DNA of 64,000 bases from CBDEFX01 sp965237635 (GTDB taxonomy: Bacteria > Chloroflexota > Dehalococcoidia > Lucifugimonadales > CAUZJF01), in the NCBI GenBank assembly GCA_965237635.1, contig CBDEFX010000002.1, forward strand, positions 2,108,001 through 2,172,000, read 5' to 3'. Positions 27,195-35,648 of this stretch are shown in pieces. Numbering within the stretch: the first letter of the stretch is position 1; every line of letters begins with the position of its first letter. The notes under the pieces are model-generated. The model was not told the DNA's origin. It saw only the letters and a list, made by a program, of their open reading frames with translations, and made no database searches. The position numbers and the translations under genes are program-made.

Positions 27195-27887
27195 ATGTCG
27201 TCTATGACACGGATCAAAGTGATGCTGGCGGACGACCATCCCATCATGAGGGACGGCCTGCGGGACGCCCTGGAGGGTGAGGGGGACTTCGAGGTGGTCG
27301 GATCGGCGGCAGACGGGGTTGAGGCGGTGAGGATGGCACAAAGCGTTGTGCCCGATGTCATCGTCATGGACGTGATGATGCCGCACAAGGACGGCGTGGA
27401 CGCCTGCCGGGAGATCATGGAGCTGCTGCCGGACACGCGGGTGCTGATGCTGACGGCCTCGACCACAGAGGATGCGGTCGTGGAGGCGATCGCCGCCGGC
27501 GCGACGGGCTACCTGCAGAAGGACTCGGGGCCTGAGGAGCTGGCGGAGGCGATTCGAGAAGTGGCCCAGGGCCGTCTGCGCATACCGGACAAGGCCATAA
27601 GGCGGGTCTTCGCGATAATTCGTGGTCAGCGGGGGCTCACCGCGAGTCGGGCCCTGAAAGCGCTCACCGACAGAGAGCGGGAGATCCTGCAGATGTTTGC
27701 CGGCGGCAAGTCCTACGCCCAGATCGCCGAGGCCAATGGCAACAAGGTCGTTACCGTCAGGAACTCGATCTACCGCATCCAGAACAAGCTGGGCGTCGAT
27801 ACGAAACAGGAGATGGTGGTCTGGGCCGTGAAGAACGGCCTGCTGGACGGCGTGGAGGGGGGGCAAGATTTCCAGGCAACGCCGTGA
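27195..27887 (+). CDS. NarL/LuxR-family response regulator
   Basis: 230 residues. Receiver domain 1-125: acidic pocket MLADDHP, phosphoacceptor in VIVMDVMMP, Thr/Ser LMLTAST and Lys in YLQKDS. A LuxR-type HTH lies at the C-terminus (LTDREREILQMFAGGKS, then TVRNSIYRIQNKLGV). Behind GGAGACCGAG, it forms an operon with the kinase. A decayed paralogue with about three-quarters base identity is at 38635-39107, on the far side of the defence island. Confidence 0.93.
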   Translation: MSSMTRIKVMLADDHPIMRDGLRDALEGEGDFEVVGSAADGVEAVRMAQSVVPDVIVMDVMMPHKDGVDACREIMELLPDTRVLMLTASTTEDAVVEAIAAGATGYLQKDSGPEELAEAIREVAQGRLRIPDKAIRRVFAIIRGQRGLTASRALKALTDREREILQMFAGGKSYAQIAEANGNKVVTVRNSIYRIQNKLGVDTKQEMVVWAVKNGLLDGVEGGQDFQATP

Positions 27888-28074
27888 CCAGATCGCCTTA
27901 ACCTTCGAGCTGCGCTTCAGCGAGACTCCCAAGCAAGGGCTCAGCTACGTGACTTTGCGGGAACACGCCTTCACTGTCACGGAGGGCGAGGTCTTGCAGG
28001 CCAGGCGGGTGCACGCTAACAGGATTCTCGAACGCCTCGCTGAGACAGTTCTCTCGCTCACGTTGGAGGACTGA
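27886..28074 (+). pseudogene. Relic of a secreted-protein C-terminal domain
   Basis: Open frame reading LTFELRFSETPKQGLSYVTLREHAFTV, shortened here, with GEVLQARRV after it. It closely matches the C-terminal repeat of the giant secreted protein (FTFELRFSKEPKEGF, then LRDHAFTVTGGEVAGAR). Only about 45 residues of homology remain, without a start. It shows that a second gene with this domain once lay downstream of the regulator. Confidence 0.7.
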
Positions 28075-28174
28075 ATCGGCCGTTCCATGTCGAGAGACCG
28101 CCATCCGGAATGTAGGTCTGGCGCTAGCCAGGATCCAATCTAGTCCGCCATCACGACGAAGGAGGCTTGACCCA

Positions 28175-29023
28175 ATGTCAACCGACGCATTCCACAAAAT
28201 GACCGAGTATTTTCAGAGTCTTGTTCAGGAGATTACAGGTGAAGCACGACAAGCAGGCCTGCTAAAGAACTCGACGGCGGTGGGGACCGGTAGAGAAGAG
28301 GTTTTCCGTCGCCTTCTGGAGCGACACCTACCTGACAGCTGCGAAGTCTTTCGAGGCGGGTATGTGTTCAACGTCAAGGGCGAAGCCTCGAAGCAGATTG
28401 ATGTCATTGCCACATCCGGTGTCACTCCCAGGTTTGAGATACTGCCTAACCTCCAAGCAATTGCGCCTCTAGAGGGGACGATCTGTGTTGGAGAGGTGAA
28501 AACTCGGCTGGACAAGGAGAGCTTGACCAAAGCCTTGGACAACTTCGCGTCCCTTCCTCAGCTAGCCGATCCTGGCAAGGCGTTAAACCCCAGTATTGGA
28601 AACGTCCAAGGGCACTTCTGGTGGGATTGGCCTTACAAGGTGATTTTCGCATATGACGGAATCGACAAGGAAACCATCTACCAATACATCTCCCAGTACT
28701 ACAGCGAGAGGCCGGAGGTCCCCCAAGAATGTCGGCCGAGCCTGATTTATGTCTTGGGGGAATACATCCTCGTGCGCCTGCTACCAGAAATGAACATTCG
28801 GGACGTTGAGGGGTCACAGTTCTCTGTCGATAGGCTGGTAGGCAACTACAGGTGGTTTGACACTGCGGCCGATCTCTCTGCAATGGTCTACATGTTTACC
28901 AGTTTACAAAAGCGGGCGTTCTTGGCCTATCACATGATATGGAATTATGACAAATGGATAGATCAGTTTGTGGACACATTCATCAAATCGCAGGGACCTA
29001 AGCGGGACTACGACTCAGCGTAA
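28175..29023 (+). CDS. DUF6602-type PD-(D/E)XK nuclease-like protein
   Basis: 282 residues, ATG at 28175 nine bases after GGAGG. The N-terminal helix ends in GTGREEVFRRLLERHLP, the entry motif of the DUF6602 group. Then comes the core GGYVFNV, KQIDVIA (D76) and CVGEVKT (E107, K109), which makes a plausible PD-(D/E)XK active site. The C-terminal half is helical and unrecognised. Proteins of this group are repeatedly met in defence neighbourhoods. Here it is the first gene of the island, in the same direction as the restriction-like operon but separated from it by about 650 bases with a damaged ORF between. A toxin-like effector role is possible. Confidence 0.65.
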   Translation: MSTDAFHKMTEYFQSLVQEITGEARQAGLLKNSTAVGTGREEVFRRLLERHLPDSCEVFRGGYVFNVKGEASKQIDVIATSGVTPRFEILPNLQAIAPLEGTICVGEVKTRLDKESLTKALDNFASLPQLADPGKALNPSIGNVQGHFWWDWPYKVIFAYDGIDKETIYQYISQYYSERPEVPQECRPSLIYVLGEYILVRLLPEMNIRDVEGSQFSVDRLVGNYRWFDTAADLSAMVYMFTSLQKRAFLAYHMIWNYDKWIDQFVDTFIKSQGPKRDYDSA

Positions 29024-29038
29024 ACGTACTGACTTCAA

Positions 29039-29514
29039 ATGCGGTATCGCGGCCCAACCCAGGGCCCGCCACACGTCCGCCAGTCCGGGTACCGCACGGT
29101 GAACCAGCTCCAGGCCCTGGCCGATGAGAAGGGCATCGGAGAGATATACCGGCGGCTGTGAGGGAGGGGGTCCGGGGCATCTTCTTCGCCCAGGGGTACT
29201 CGGAGACGGTAGCGTACGTCCGCCGACTGGAGAGCGGCGGGGTGCGGACCATGATGTTGGTCGACGCCGTTCCGGGAGACGATGCCGGAGGCGTCAAATT
29301 CGTCGCTCATGCCACCCGGTTTGAGCGGTACATGAACATGGGAATGGACAATCTACGGTCTTGGCTGCCATGCAACACAACAGAGTGCGATGTAAGGCGC
29401 TGGAGCGGCAGTTCCCAGGAGGAGAGAGAGTCGGCCCAGGGGTTGGAGGGCCTGTTCCACAGCACCGGGGAGGTGGACAACTTCGTGGCAGGACTTTCCG
29501 CTGTGCTGAAATAG
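29039..29514 (+). pseudogene. Unrecognised ORF split by a frame break
   Basis: An ATG-started 40-residue frame (29039-29161, with TVNQLQALADEKGIGEIYRRL) ends at a TGA. A GTG overlapping that stop opens 118 more residues in the next frame (GIFFAQGYSETVAYVRRLES ... GEVDNFVAGLSAVLK). The two halves read as one protein, so a one-base shift is more likely than two coupled genes. The second half contains hydrophobic strands but no motif I can name. Confidence 0.4.
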
Positions 29515-29669
29515 CAGCCTCGGCCCCAAGGGGAGAGCCGACATGAGCCTCCGCAGTTTGGGAACGGGGGAGGAATAGGCAGGACCGTGAGCGAAAGACC
29601 AGCCGAAATGACTTGGCGAGTGCACGGCGAACGGCGAGACGCTGTGATTCTCCCAATCAGGTGAGTGAC

Positions 29670-30353
29670 ATGCCCATCACTGAGTCCACACTGGCCCAGT
29701 GGAGCCATCACCGGTCCGCGAAGGCATCGAAGCAAGCGCATGTATCTATACGTAAAGCGCTGGCTGCTCACAATCGGCCGTCGGAGGTCGGCTACGAGGT
29801 CTTGCTCCAGGGCTCCTATAAGAACGGCACCAATCTTCGCCGGGACAGCGACGTCGATGTGGTCGTCCGGTTGGCCCACAAGTTCAGTCCCAGCGTGGCT
29901 GTCCTCAGCGGCGAACAGCTGCAAGAGAACGCTTCACACGAGGTTGCCTACAGACATTGGCGGTCATTTCGGCGCCACGCGCTGAGGGTTATGAGGGACC
30001 GGTATGGGGACGCCGCGACCAGTGGTCGAAAGACCCTGAAGCTGGCGAAGGGCGAACTCCAGGCGGACGCCGACCTCGTGATCACGCTGAGCTACAAGGG
30101 AAGCATAGGGTTCTATCTCTCAGACGAGCGGCGTTGGGTCGTGAGCTATCCGCAGCAGCACCATCAACGAGGACTGACCAAGGAAGAGGCCACAAGCAGG
30201 CGGTTCAAGAGGACCATACGCATGTTCAAGGCGGCCCTCTGCTGGTTTGACGCCCATATGGGTCAGGAGCAAGCATGGCCTAGGACTCTCTCAGACGAGG
30301 CGCTGGTGGCTAGCAGGAGTAAAGGCGACTACAAAGAGGGCGGGTCCACATGA
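29670..30353 (+). CDS. CD-NTase-like nucleotidyltransferase, apparently C-terminally short
   Basis: 227 residues from the ATG at 29670 (AGGTGAG just before it). The nucleotidyltransferase core is clear: LLQGSYKNGT with G48-S49, DSDVDVVV with D61 and D63, and a third acidic strand QADADLVITL. These are followed by SYPQQHHQRGLTKEEA and RRFKRTIRMFK, features of the cGAS/DncV-like (CD-NTase) superfamily that makes cyclic nucleotides in CBASS defence. Family members usually have another ~80-100 helical residues after this point, and here the end is short and unlike them. The stop overlaps the methyltransferase start (ATGA), so the two are translated together. No CBASS effector or ancillary Cap gene is beside it. 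It may be a regulator or signal source of the restriction-like operon, or a remnant. Confidence 0.65.
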   Translation: MPITESTLAQWSHHRSAKASKQAHVSIRKALAAHNRPSEVGYEVLLQGSYKNGTNLRRDSDVDVVVRLAHKFSPSVAVLSGEQLQENASHEVAYRHWRSFRRHALRVMRDRYGDAATSGRKTLKLAKGELQADADLVITLSYKGSIGFYLSDERRWVVSYPQQHHQRGLTKEEATSRRFKRTIRMFKAALCWFDAHMGQEQAWPRTLSDEALVASRSKGDYKEGGST

Positions 30354-31705
30354 GGTTCGTTGATCTCTTTGCTGGCCTTGGTGGCTTTCGGGTTGCGCTT
30401 GAGCATCTGGGACACGAGTGCGTCTTCGCATGTGAGATAGACCCTCAGCTACAAGAGCTGTATGGCCTTAACTTCCCTGACGGACCGGGAGTCCACGGTA
30501 ACATTCGTGCGTCTAAGGAATACATACCCCCTCACGATGTGCTTTGCGCCGGGTTTCCATGTCAACCCTTCTCTAAGTCGGGGACTCAGGCTGGCTTGAA
30601 CGACGAGACATCTGGAACACTCTTTCACGAGATACTGGATATCCTCAGACGTCACAGGCCGAGCTACGTGATACTGGAGAATGTTGGCAACTTCGAGCGC
30701 CACGATGAGGGGCGAACTTGGCGCATCGTCAGGTCCAGCCTGAGGAGGCTTGGCTATGAGGTTAGGGCAACTGACCACATGGCTAGCGGCGGTGAGGGGC
30801 TGCTCTCACCTCACCATTTGGGCTTTCCACACCACCGTGAGCGCTTTTTCGCAGTGGCTTCACACATGGGTGTACCAAAGAATGTTTTCCCTTCTAGGAA
30901 CCGCAACGCAGCCACCTCAATGACGGATGTCGTTCAGTCCTCAGACGAGCTCTCGAGGCTCGACATAGAAGAAACACAGATAGTTGACCAGCACCGCCGG
31001 TGTATTGAGCACTGGAACACTTTTCTAGGTGCGCTTCCCGAGGAGAGAGTCGTTCTGCCGTCATTTCCGATCTGGGGAGACGAGATTGACGCTACGTATC
31101 CCTATGAAGACATGACCCCCTGGGCTTACATACTCGGCACTGGTAACGGCGTTGCCCCGAAAAATGGCACTGAAGTGACGCTAGACAGCTTCCAAGCTCT
31201 GCCGAGCTACGCCAAGCGCCGAGTTGGACGTTTCCCTCAGTGGAAGGTGCGATTCATCACTGCCAACCGAGCCTGGCTGTCTTCTATAGGAGGTGAGCTT
31301 CCCTCAGACTGGGCCCTACGACTACGCTCGTTTCCTCCGTCTCTCCGAAAGCTGGAGTGGAACTGCCAAGGCGAGGTCAGAAATCTGTGGAAGCATATTC
31401 TTCAGTTCAGGCCATCAGGTCTCCGCGTCAAAAGATATAGACACAGCCCGTCGCTAGTTGCGATGACGTCAACCCAGATTCCCATTCTTGGCCCAAAGCA
31501 TCGACACCTGTCGCGAGTAGAGGGCCTACGTCTGCAGGGCTTTCCAGATGACTTTCACGTTCCAGGCTCTCGGACCGCAACATTCAAGGCCCTAGGTAAC
31601 GCTGTTCATGTTGGTGTGGTCCATGAGATCGCGGCCAGACTCTTGTGCAGTGGCGACCCTACAGTGGAGAGTTCAGATGGACCAGTTGACACCCACACCC
31701 GGTGA
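30350..31705 (+). CDS. DNA (cytosine-C5) methyltransferase
   Basis: 451 residues with all key motifs in order: I DLFAGLGGFR (5-14), IV GFPCQPFSKSG with catalytic C71, VI ENVGN (E110), VIII HHRERFF, a ~200-residue target-recognition region, then IX/X RLQGFPDDFH and ALGNAVHVGV. It transfers a methyl group from AdoMet to cytosine in a specific site and so marks self DNA. It overlaps the nucleotidyltransferase by 4 bp and the next gene by 29 bp, placing it inside a tight operon with a GHKL ATPase, a Z1 ATPase and a nuclease. It most likely protects the host from that module. Confidence 0.95.
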   Translation: MRFVDLFAGLGGFRVALEHLGHECVFACEIDPQLQELYGLNFPDGPGVHGNIRASKEYIPPHDVLCAGFPCQPFSKSGTQAGLNDETSGTLFHEILDILRRHRPSYVILENVGNFERHDEGRTWRIVRSSLRRLGYEVRATDHMASGGEGLLSPHHLGFPHHRERFFAVASHMGVPKNVFPSRNRNAATSMTDVVQSSDELSRLDIEETQIVDQHRRCIEHWNTFLGALPEERVVLPSFPIWGDEIDATYPYEDMTPWAYILGTGNGVAPKNGTEVTLDSFQALPSYAKRRVGRFPQWKVRFITANRAWLSSIGGELPSDWALRLRSFPPSLRKLEWNCQGEVRNLWKHILQFRPSGLRVKRYRHSPSLVAMTSTQIPILGPKHRHLSRVEGLRLQGFPDDFHVPGSRTATFKALGNAVHVGVVHEIAARLLCSGDPTVESSDGPVDTHTR

Positions 31706-33299
31706 AGGGCTAGAGGCCGTGGCTCGGTTGTCATCCACACCGGATGTCGAGTCGATAGACATTCGACCGGAGGTGAGCGTTCTAGGGGTGTTCCGGCACC
31801 TCAACTACCGGCCGTGGTTCGCTGCGGCGGAGTTCGTAGACAACGCGATTCAGAGCTTTCAGGACCACCAGCGCGAGCTTGCCAGCGTCGAGGGCCACAC
31901 GGGCAAGCTGCTTGTCAAGGTGAAGATCGACACTTCCGACGAGGGTTTCATCCAGGTCTCGGACAACGCAGCAGGGATCTATCGCGAAGAGTGGCCACGG
32001 GCGCTCCGTCCGGCAGAGCCTCCTCCTGACACATCTGGGCTGGCCGAGTTCGGAATGGGCATGAAGACGGCTGCCGCTTGGTTTGGGCGCCGGCTCACAT
32101 TGCGCTCCAAGGCCCTCGGCGAGCCTTTCCGTCGCGAAATCACACTCGACTTCAACGAGATAGTCGAGAAGAGAATCGAGACGGTGCAGCCGGAGACGTT
32201 CCCCGCTCCGTTGCAGGAGCATGGCACGGACGTGATTGTCTCTGGCCTCCACCGCACGCCCTACGGGAAGACAATCAGCAAGATACGAGAGCACCTGGCC
32301 AGCATCTACCGCATGTTCCTCCGCGAGGGGTCACTAGAGTTGGTGTTTCAGCACGGCATAAACCCAGAGCAGCGACTTGTGGCCGAAGAGGTAGACATCT
32401 TTCAGGGACCGCGATTCGACGATCCAGATGGCGAACATAGACTCTGGTCGAAGCCGATCGACTTCGACCTAGGGGGCGGTCTACACGCACACGGCTTCTT
32501 GGCAATACGGGCAATCGGAAGTACTGCAAATGCGGGGCTGGCCCTCTTCCGCCGGAAGCGCCTCATCGAGGGCAGCGGCGATGAGACGTACCGGCCTCGG
32601 CGGATATTCGGCGCATCAAACTCGTACGAGTACCAGCGCCTCTTTGGCGAGCTCACGCTAGAGGGGTTCGAGATCTCTCACACCAAGGACGGGTTCCGGT
32701 GGGAGGAGCATGAGGAGCCGTTCGTCGACCTTCTCCGCGAGTATGCTGACACTGAGCCGCTCCCGCTGATAAGGCAGGCGCGGGGCCTGAGAACCGGGTC
32801 CAGACGCTCACCCGAGACTAGCCTGAGCGATGAGGCACAAAGCGCCGCAGCGGGAACAGCCTCCGTGCTCGGTCGGGATCTCAGCCGCTCGGCGGTCGGC
32901 GAGTTGGTCCCCACCGAGAGCACGCTGCCCGATGACCTATCGCCTGGCACTGAGTTGTTCCCCGCAACCATCGAGTTGGTGTACCGCTCACGGAGGCGGC
33001 GGGTCACCGTCGAGATCTCCAATGAGCCTTCGCATATGCGGGACTGGTTCGAGATTGCTGAGCACGTAGAGTCAAGCGATGGCGATCCGCATGACGTCAT
33101 CCGTCTACGTATGTCGCTGAGGCATCCCTTCTCTGAGCGCTACGTAGGTGTCGACTACGAGAACCTGCAGTTGCTGACTCGTTTTGCGGCCGGATTGGCT
33201 ATCGCCGAGATCACTGCCCGTCAGGCTGGCGCCCGCCAGGCAGGTGAGGTGAGACGGCGGTTCAACGACCTACTTAGTACGGTTTTCTCTAGGCCGTAG
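31677..33299 (+). CDS. MORC/MutL-like GHKL ATPase of a restriction-like system
   Basis: 540 residues from the ATG at 31677, six bases after GGAGA and inside the end of the methyltransferase gene. The N-terminal GHKL ATPase fold has the N-box AAEFVDNAIQS, motif II VSDNAAGI and motif III EFGMGMKTAA, the pattern of MORC/MutL/HSP90-like ATPases that clamp on ATP binding. A second alpha/beta domain (about 220-370, ending ISHTKDGFRWEE) resembles the S5-like domain of MORC proteins. A polar linker (~400-460) precedes a C-terminal beta-rich and helical part. In such systems the ATPase is thought to form a DNA clamp that cooperates with the SF2 motor and nuclease encoded next to it. Confidence 0.85.
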   Translation: MDQLTPTPGEGLEAVARLSSTPDVESIDIRPEVSVLGVFRHLNYRPWFAAAEFVDNAIQSFQDHQRELASVEGHTGKLLVKVKIDTSDEGFIQVSDNAAGIYREEWPRALRPAEPPPDTSGLAEFGMGMKTAAAWFGRRLTLRSKALGEPFRREITLDFNEIVEKRIETVQPETFPAPLQEHGTDVIVSGLHRTPYGKTISKIREHLASIYRMFLREGSLELVFQHGINPEQRLVAEEVDIFQGPRFDDPDGEHRLWSKPIDFDLGGGLHAHGFLAIRAIGSTANAGLALFRRKRLIEGSGDETYRPRRIFGASNSYEYQRLFGELTLEGFEISHTKDGFRWEEHEEPFVDLLREYADTEPLPLIRQARGLRTGSRRSPETSLSDEAQSAAAGTASVLGRDLSRSAVGELVPTESTLPDDLSPGTELFPATIELVYRSRRRRVTVEISNEPSHMRDWFEIAEHVESSDGDPHDVIRLRMSLRHPFSERYVGVDYENLQLLTRFAAGLAIAEITARQAGARQAGEVRRRFNDLLSTVFSRP

Positions 33300-33325
33300 A
33301 AGTTCACCGTGCGATGGAGTGTGCA

Positions 33326-35632
33326 ATGACAAACGGAGAAGGTGTAGAGGTCATCCGCGAGTTCCCAGGCGAGCTACCTCCTGGATGGAGATGGCGTCCC
33401 CAGTTGGTGGAGAACGGGGAAGCTCAGCGCCTGCTCCAGCGACAGGCGGATATAGGGCTGCCCGAGAGCGCTCGCGATGAAGTCTTGGAGTCCGGACTGG
33501 GGATCATCGCTCGCTGTGTCTCTCCCGACGACGTGGATGACGGTCAAGAGACCGGACTCGTTGTCGGCTACGTCCAAAGCGGCAAGACCCTGTCGTTCAC
33601 GACTGTAGCGGCACTCGCGTGCGACAATCGCTTCCCGCTGATCATCGTGTTGTCTGGTACGAAGAAGAACCTTTACAGCCAGACCGTGAAGCGTCTCCGG
33701 CGTGATCTGGACCTTGAGCATCCTGCCGGACGATGGGTCATCTTTGAGGTGCAGACTCGAAGCCCGGATCTCGCTCAGCAGCTTAGGCATCTTCTTGAGA
33801 AGTGGGATCAGCCTGATCTGCCAGGCTTCCCACGACAGACCGCGCTCATAACCGTGCTCAAGACCAGGCAGCGCCTAGATGGCCTCACTGATACCCTGAG
33901 GCAGTTGGACCTCCGAGGCCGCAGCTGTCTGATCATCGACGATGAGGCAGATCAGCACGGTCTCAACAACAAGATCCGACAGGATGAGACGAGTCCCGTG
34001 TACGGAGCTTTGCTCTCGTTGCGCGATGCACTGCCTCGGCACACGTACGTCCAGTACACGGCGACGCCACAGGCTCTTCTGCTGATCACCGTTCTGGACA
34101 GCCTGTCTCCTCGATTCGGATGGACCCTCGCGGCCGGGGCGGGCTACTGTGGAGGACAGGCGTTCTTCGAAGACGGCAGGCTTGTGAGCGCGATTCCAGA
34201 TCACGACTTACATGCCATAGACGACGAAAGCGACGGCGGACCGCCGGACAGCCTGCTCGAAGCGCTGCGCCTATTCTACATTGGGGTAGCGGTTCAGGCG
34301 TACCATCGAGGGCGTAACGAGTTCACGCAGCAGCATCGCTCGATGCTCGTCCATCCATCGATGTTCAAAATGGACCATTTGCGGTTCAAGAGGTGGGTTG
34401 AGGGTGCGACAGATTCATGGATAGAACTGCTCGAGCTTCCTCCTGATGCTCCGGATCGTGACGAGATCGTGCTGGCCTTCCATGCTGCCTACGACGATCT
34501 GGCCAGTTCAGTGGAGGCTTACCGGCAGCAGAACAACGGCCACGAGACGGTCCCGGCATTTGAGGACATCCTAGCGTACCTGCCTCAGTCCATGCGTAGC
34601 ACGCGGACTTGGGAGGTGAACTCCCGCGGGTTGGAGGAGTGGACACAGGACAACTGGAACTCAGCACATTCCCACATACTAATGGGCGGCGAGAACCTTG
34701 GAAGAGGGTTCACGGTCAATGGCCTGACAACCACCTACATGCCGAGGGGTCGAGGCTCGGGTGTTGCCGACACCATTCAACAGCGTGGTCGATTCTTTGG
34801 CTACAAGCGAGACTATCTGGGTCTTTGTCGTGTCTTCCTTGCTGGTGATGTCAGAGGTGACTACGAGAACTACATTAATCACGAGTCTCACGTGATGCAG
34901 GAACTCAGTCAGCTCACGCAGTCAGGGAGCTCGATGGCAGAGTGGCGGAGGCGGATGCTGCTCGCCCAGTCCCTCCTTCCAACTCGTCGCTCTGTGATGC
35001 CGGACATCTACCGGCACCTCCAAGTCTCAGAGTGGACTCAGCAGTCACAACCATGGACGCAGGAGGATGATGCCAAGGTAGCCTGGAACTGGGAAGCAAT
35101 TGAGGCTTTCCTCGACGGCCTCGTGTTCCATGAGGATCCGGGGAGTGACGGGAGGACGGTAGAACAGCGGAGCGCTCTCGCGGAACACGTTTCCCTTTTA
35201 GGTGTGCTCGAGAATCTCCTAGTGCCCATGTGGTTCTCTTGGCGTGATGCGCCCAACTTCTCGGCCACGGAGTTGGCAATTCAGTGGCACCTCAGGAGCA
35301 ATCCTGATGCAACTGCCGCTGTCTATCTCATGGCGGCTCAGCGCTCGCCGCTGTCGGGTGGGGGGAAGCGTCGGCGGCGAATCCGCGACGACGGGCGGAT
35401 CGCTGAGTTATTCCAGGGTGAGGCCCCCGTTAGTCCTGTAGCGCTTCGCGGTAGCGTATACCCGGGAGACAGGCGGATCCACGCAGTTGAGGCAGTTACC
35501 GTGCAGATCCACGACCTAGACCTAACCGACTCAGGGAAGCCGCCGAGTCTCCAAAGGGGGCATGTACCTTCTGTCTCTGTCTGGATGCCTAGCGACATGC
35601 GTGTGGGCGTCTTCGAACAGATGGCAACTTGA
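33326..35632 (+). CDS. Z1-domain SF2-like ATPase
   Basis: 768 residues from the ATG at 33326 (GGAG seven bases before); the ATG at 33314 is an alternative. Walker A GYVQSGKT lies near residue 88 and Walker B LIIDDEAD near 208. QYTATPQ follows, and a second RecA-like part has GRGFTVNGLTTTYMPR and QQRGRFFGYK (SF2 motifs V and VI). The region after the first motor core is the Z1 domain that defines this family. The C-terminal ~150 residues are unrecognised. Z1 proteins occur almost only in restriction-like clusters with a MORC/MutL ATPase and DNA methyltransferase, as here. Likely the DNA-translocating motor of the complex. Confidence 0.88.
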   Translation: MTNGEGVEVIREFPGELPPGWRWRPQLVENGEAQRLLQRQADIGLPESARDEVLESGLGIIARCVSPDDVDDGQETGLVVGYVQSGKTLSFTTVAALACDNRFPLIIVLSGTKKNLYSQTVKRLRRDLDLEHPAGRWVIFEVQTRSPDLAQQLRHLLEKWDQPDLPGFPRQTALITVLKTRQRLDGLTDTLRQLDLRGRSCLIIDDEADQHGLNNKIRQDETSPVYGALLSLRDALPRHTYVQYTATPQALLLITVLDSLSPRFGWTLAAGAGYCGGQAFFEDGRLVSAIPDHDLHAIDDESDGGPPDSLLEALRLFYIGVAVQAYHRGRNEFTQQHRSMLVHPSMFKMDHLRFKRWVEGATDSWIELLELPPDAPDRDEIVLAFHAAYDDLASSVEAYRQQNNGHETVPAFEDILAYLPQSMRSTRTWEVNSRGLEEWTQDNWNSAHSHILMGGENLGRGFTVNGLTTTYMPRGRGSGVADTIQQRGRFFGYKRDYLGLCRVFLAGDVRGDYENYINHESHVMQELSQLTQSGSSMAEWRRRMLLAQSLLPTRRSVMPDIYRHLQVSEWTQQSQPWTQEDDAKVAWNWEAIEAFLDGLVFHEDPGSDGRTVEQRSALAEHVSLLGVLENLLVPMWFSWRDAPNFSATELAIQWHLRSNPDATAAVYLMAAQRSPLSGGGKRRRRIRDDGRIAELFQGEAPVSPVALRGSVYPGDRRIHAVEAVTVQIHDLDLTDSGKPPSLQRGHVPSVSVWMPSDMRVGVFEQMAT

Positions 35633-35648
35633 CGACAAGGAGTGCGCC

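Noticed and set aside
28446..28883. Minus-strand ORF opposite the DUF6602 gene
   Set aside because: No homology or ribosome site, and the sense frame has a recognised family and active-site residues.
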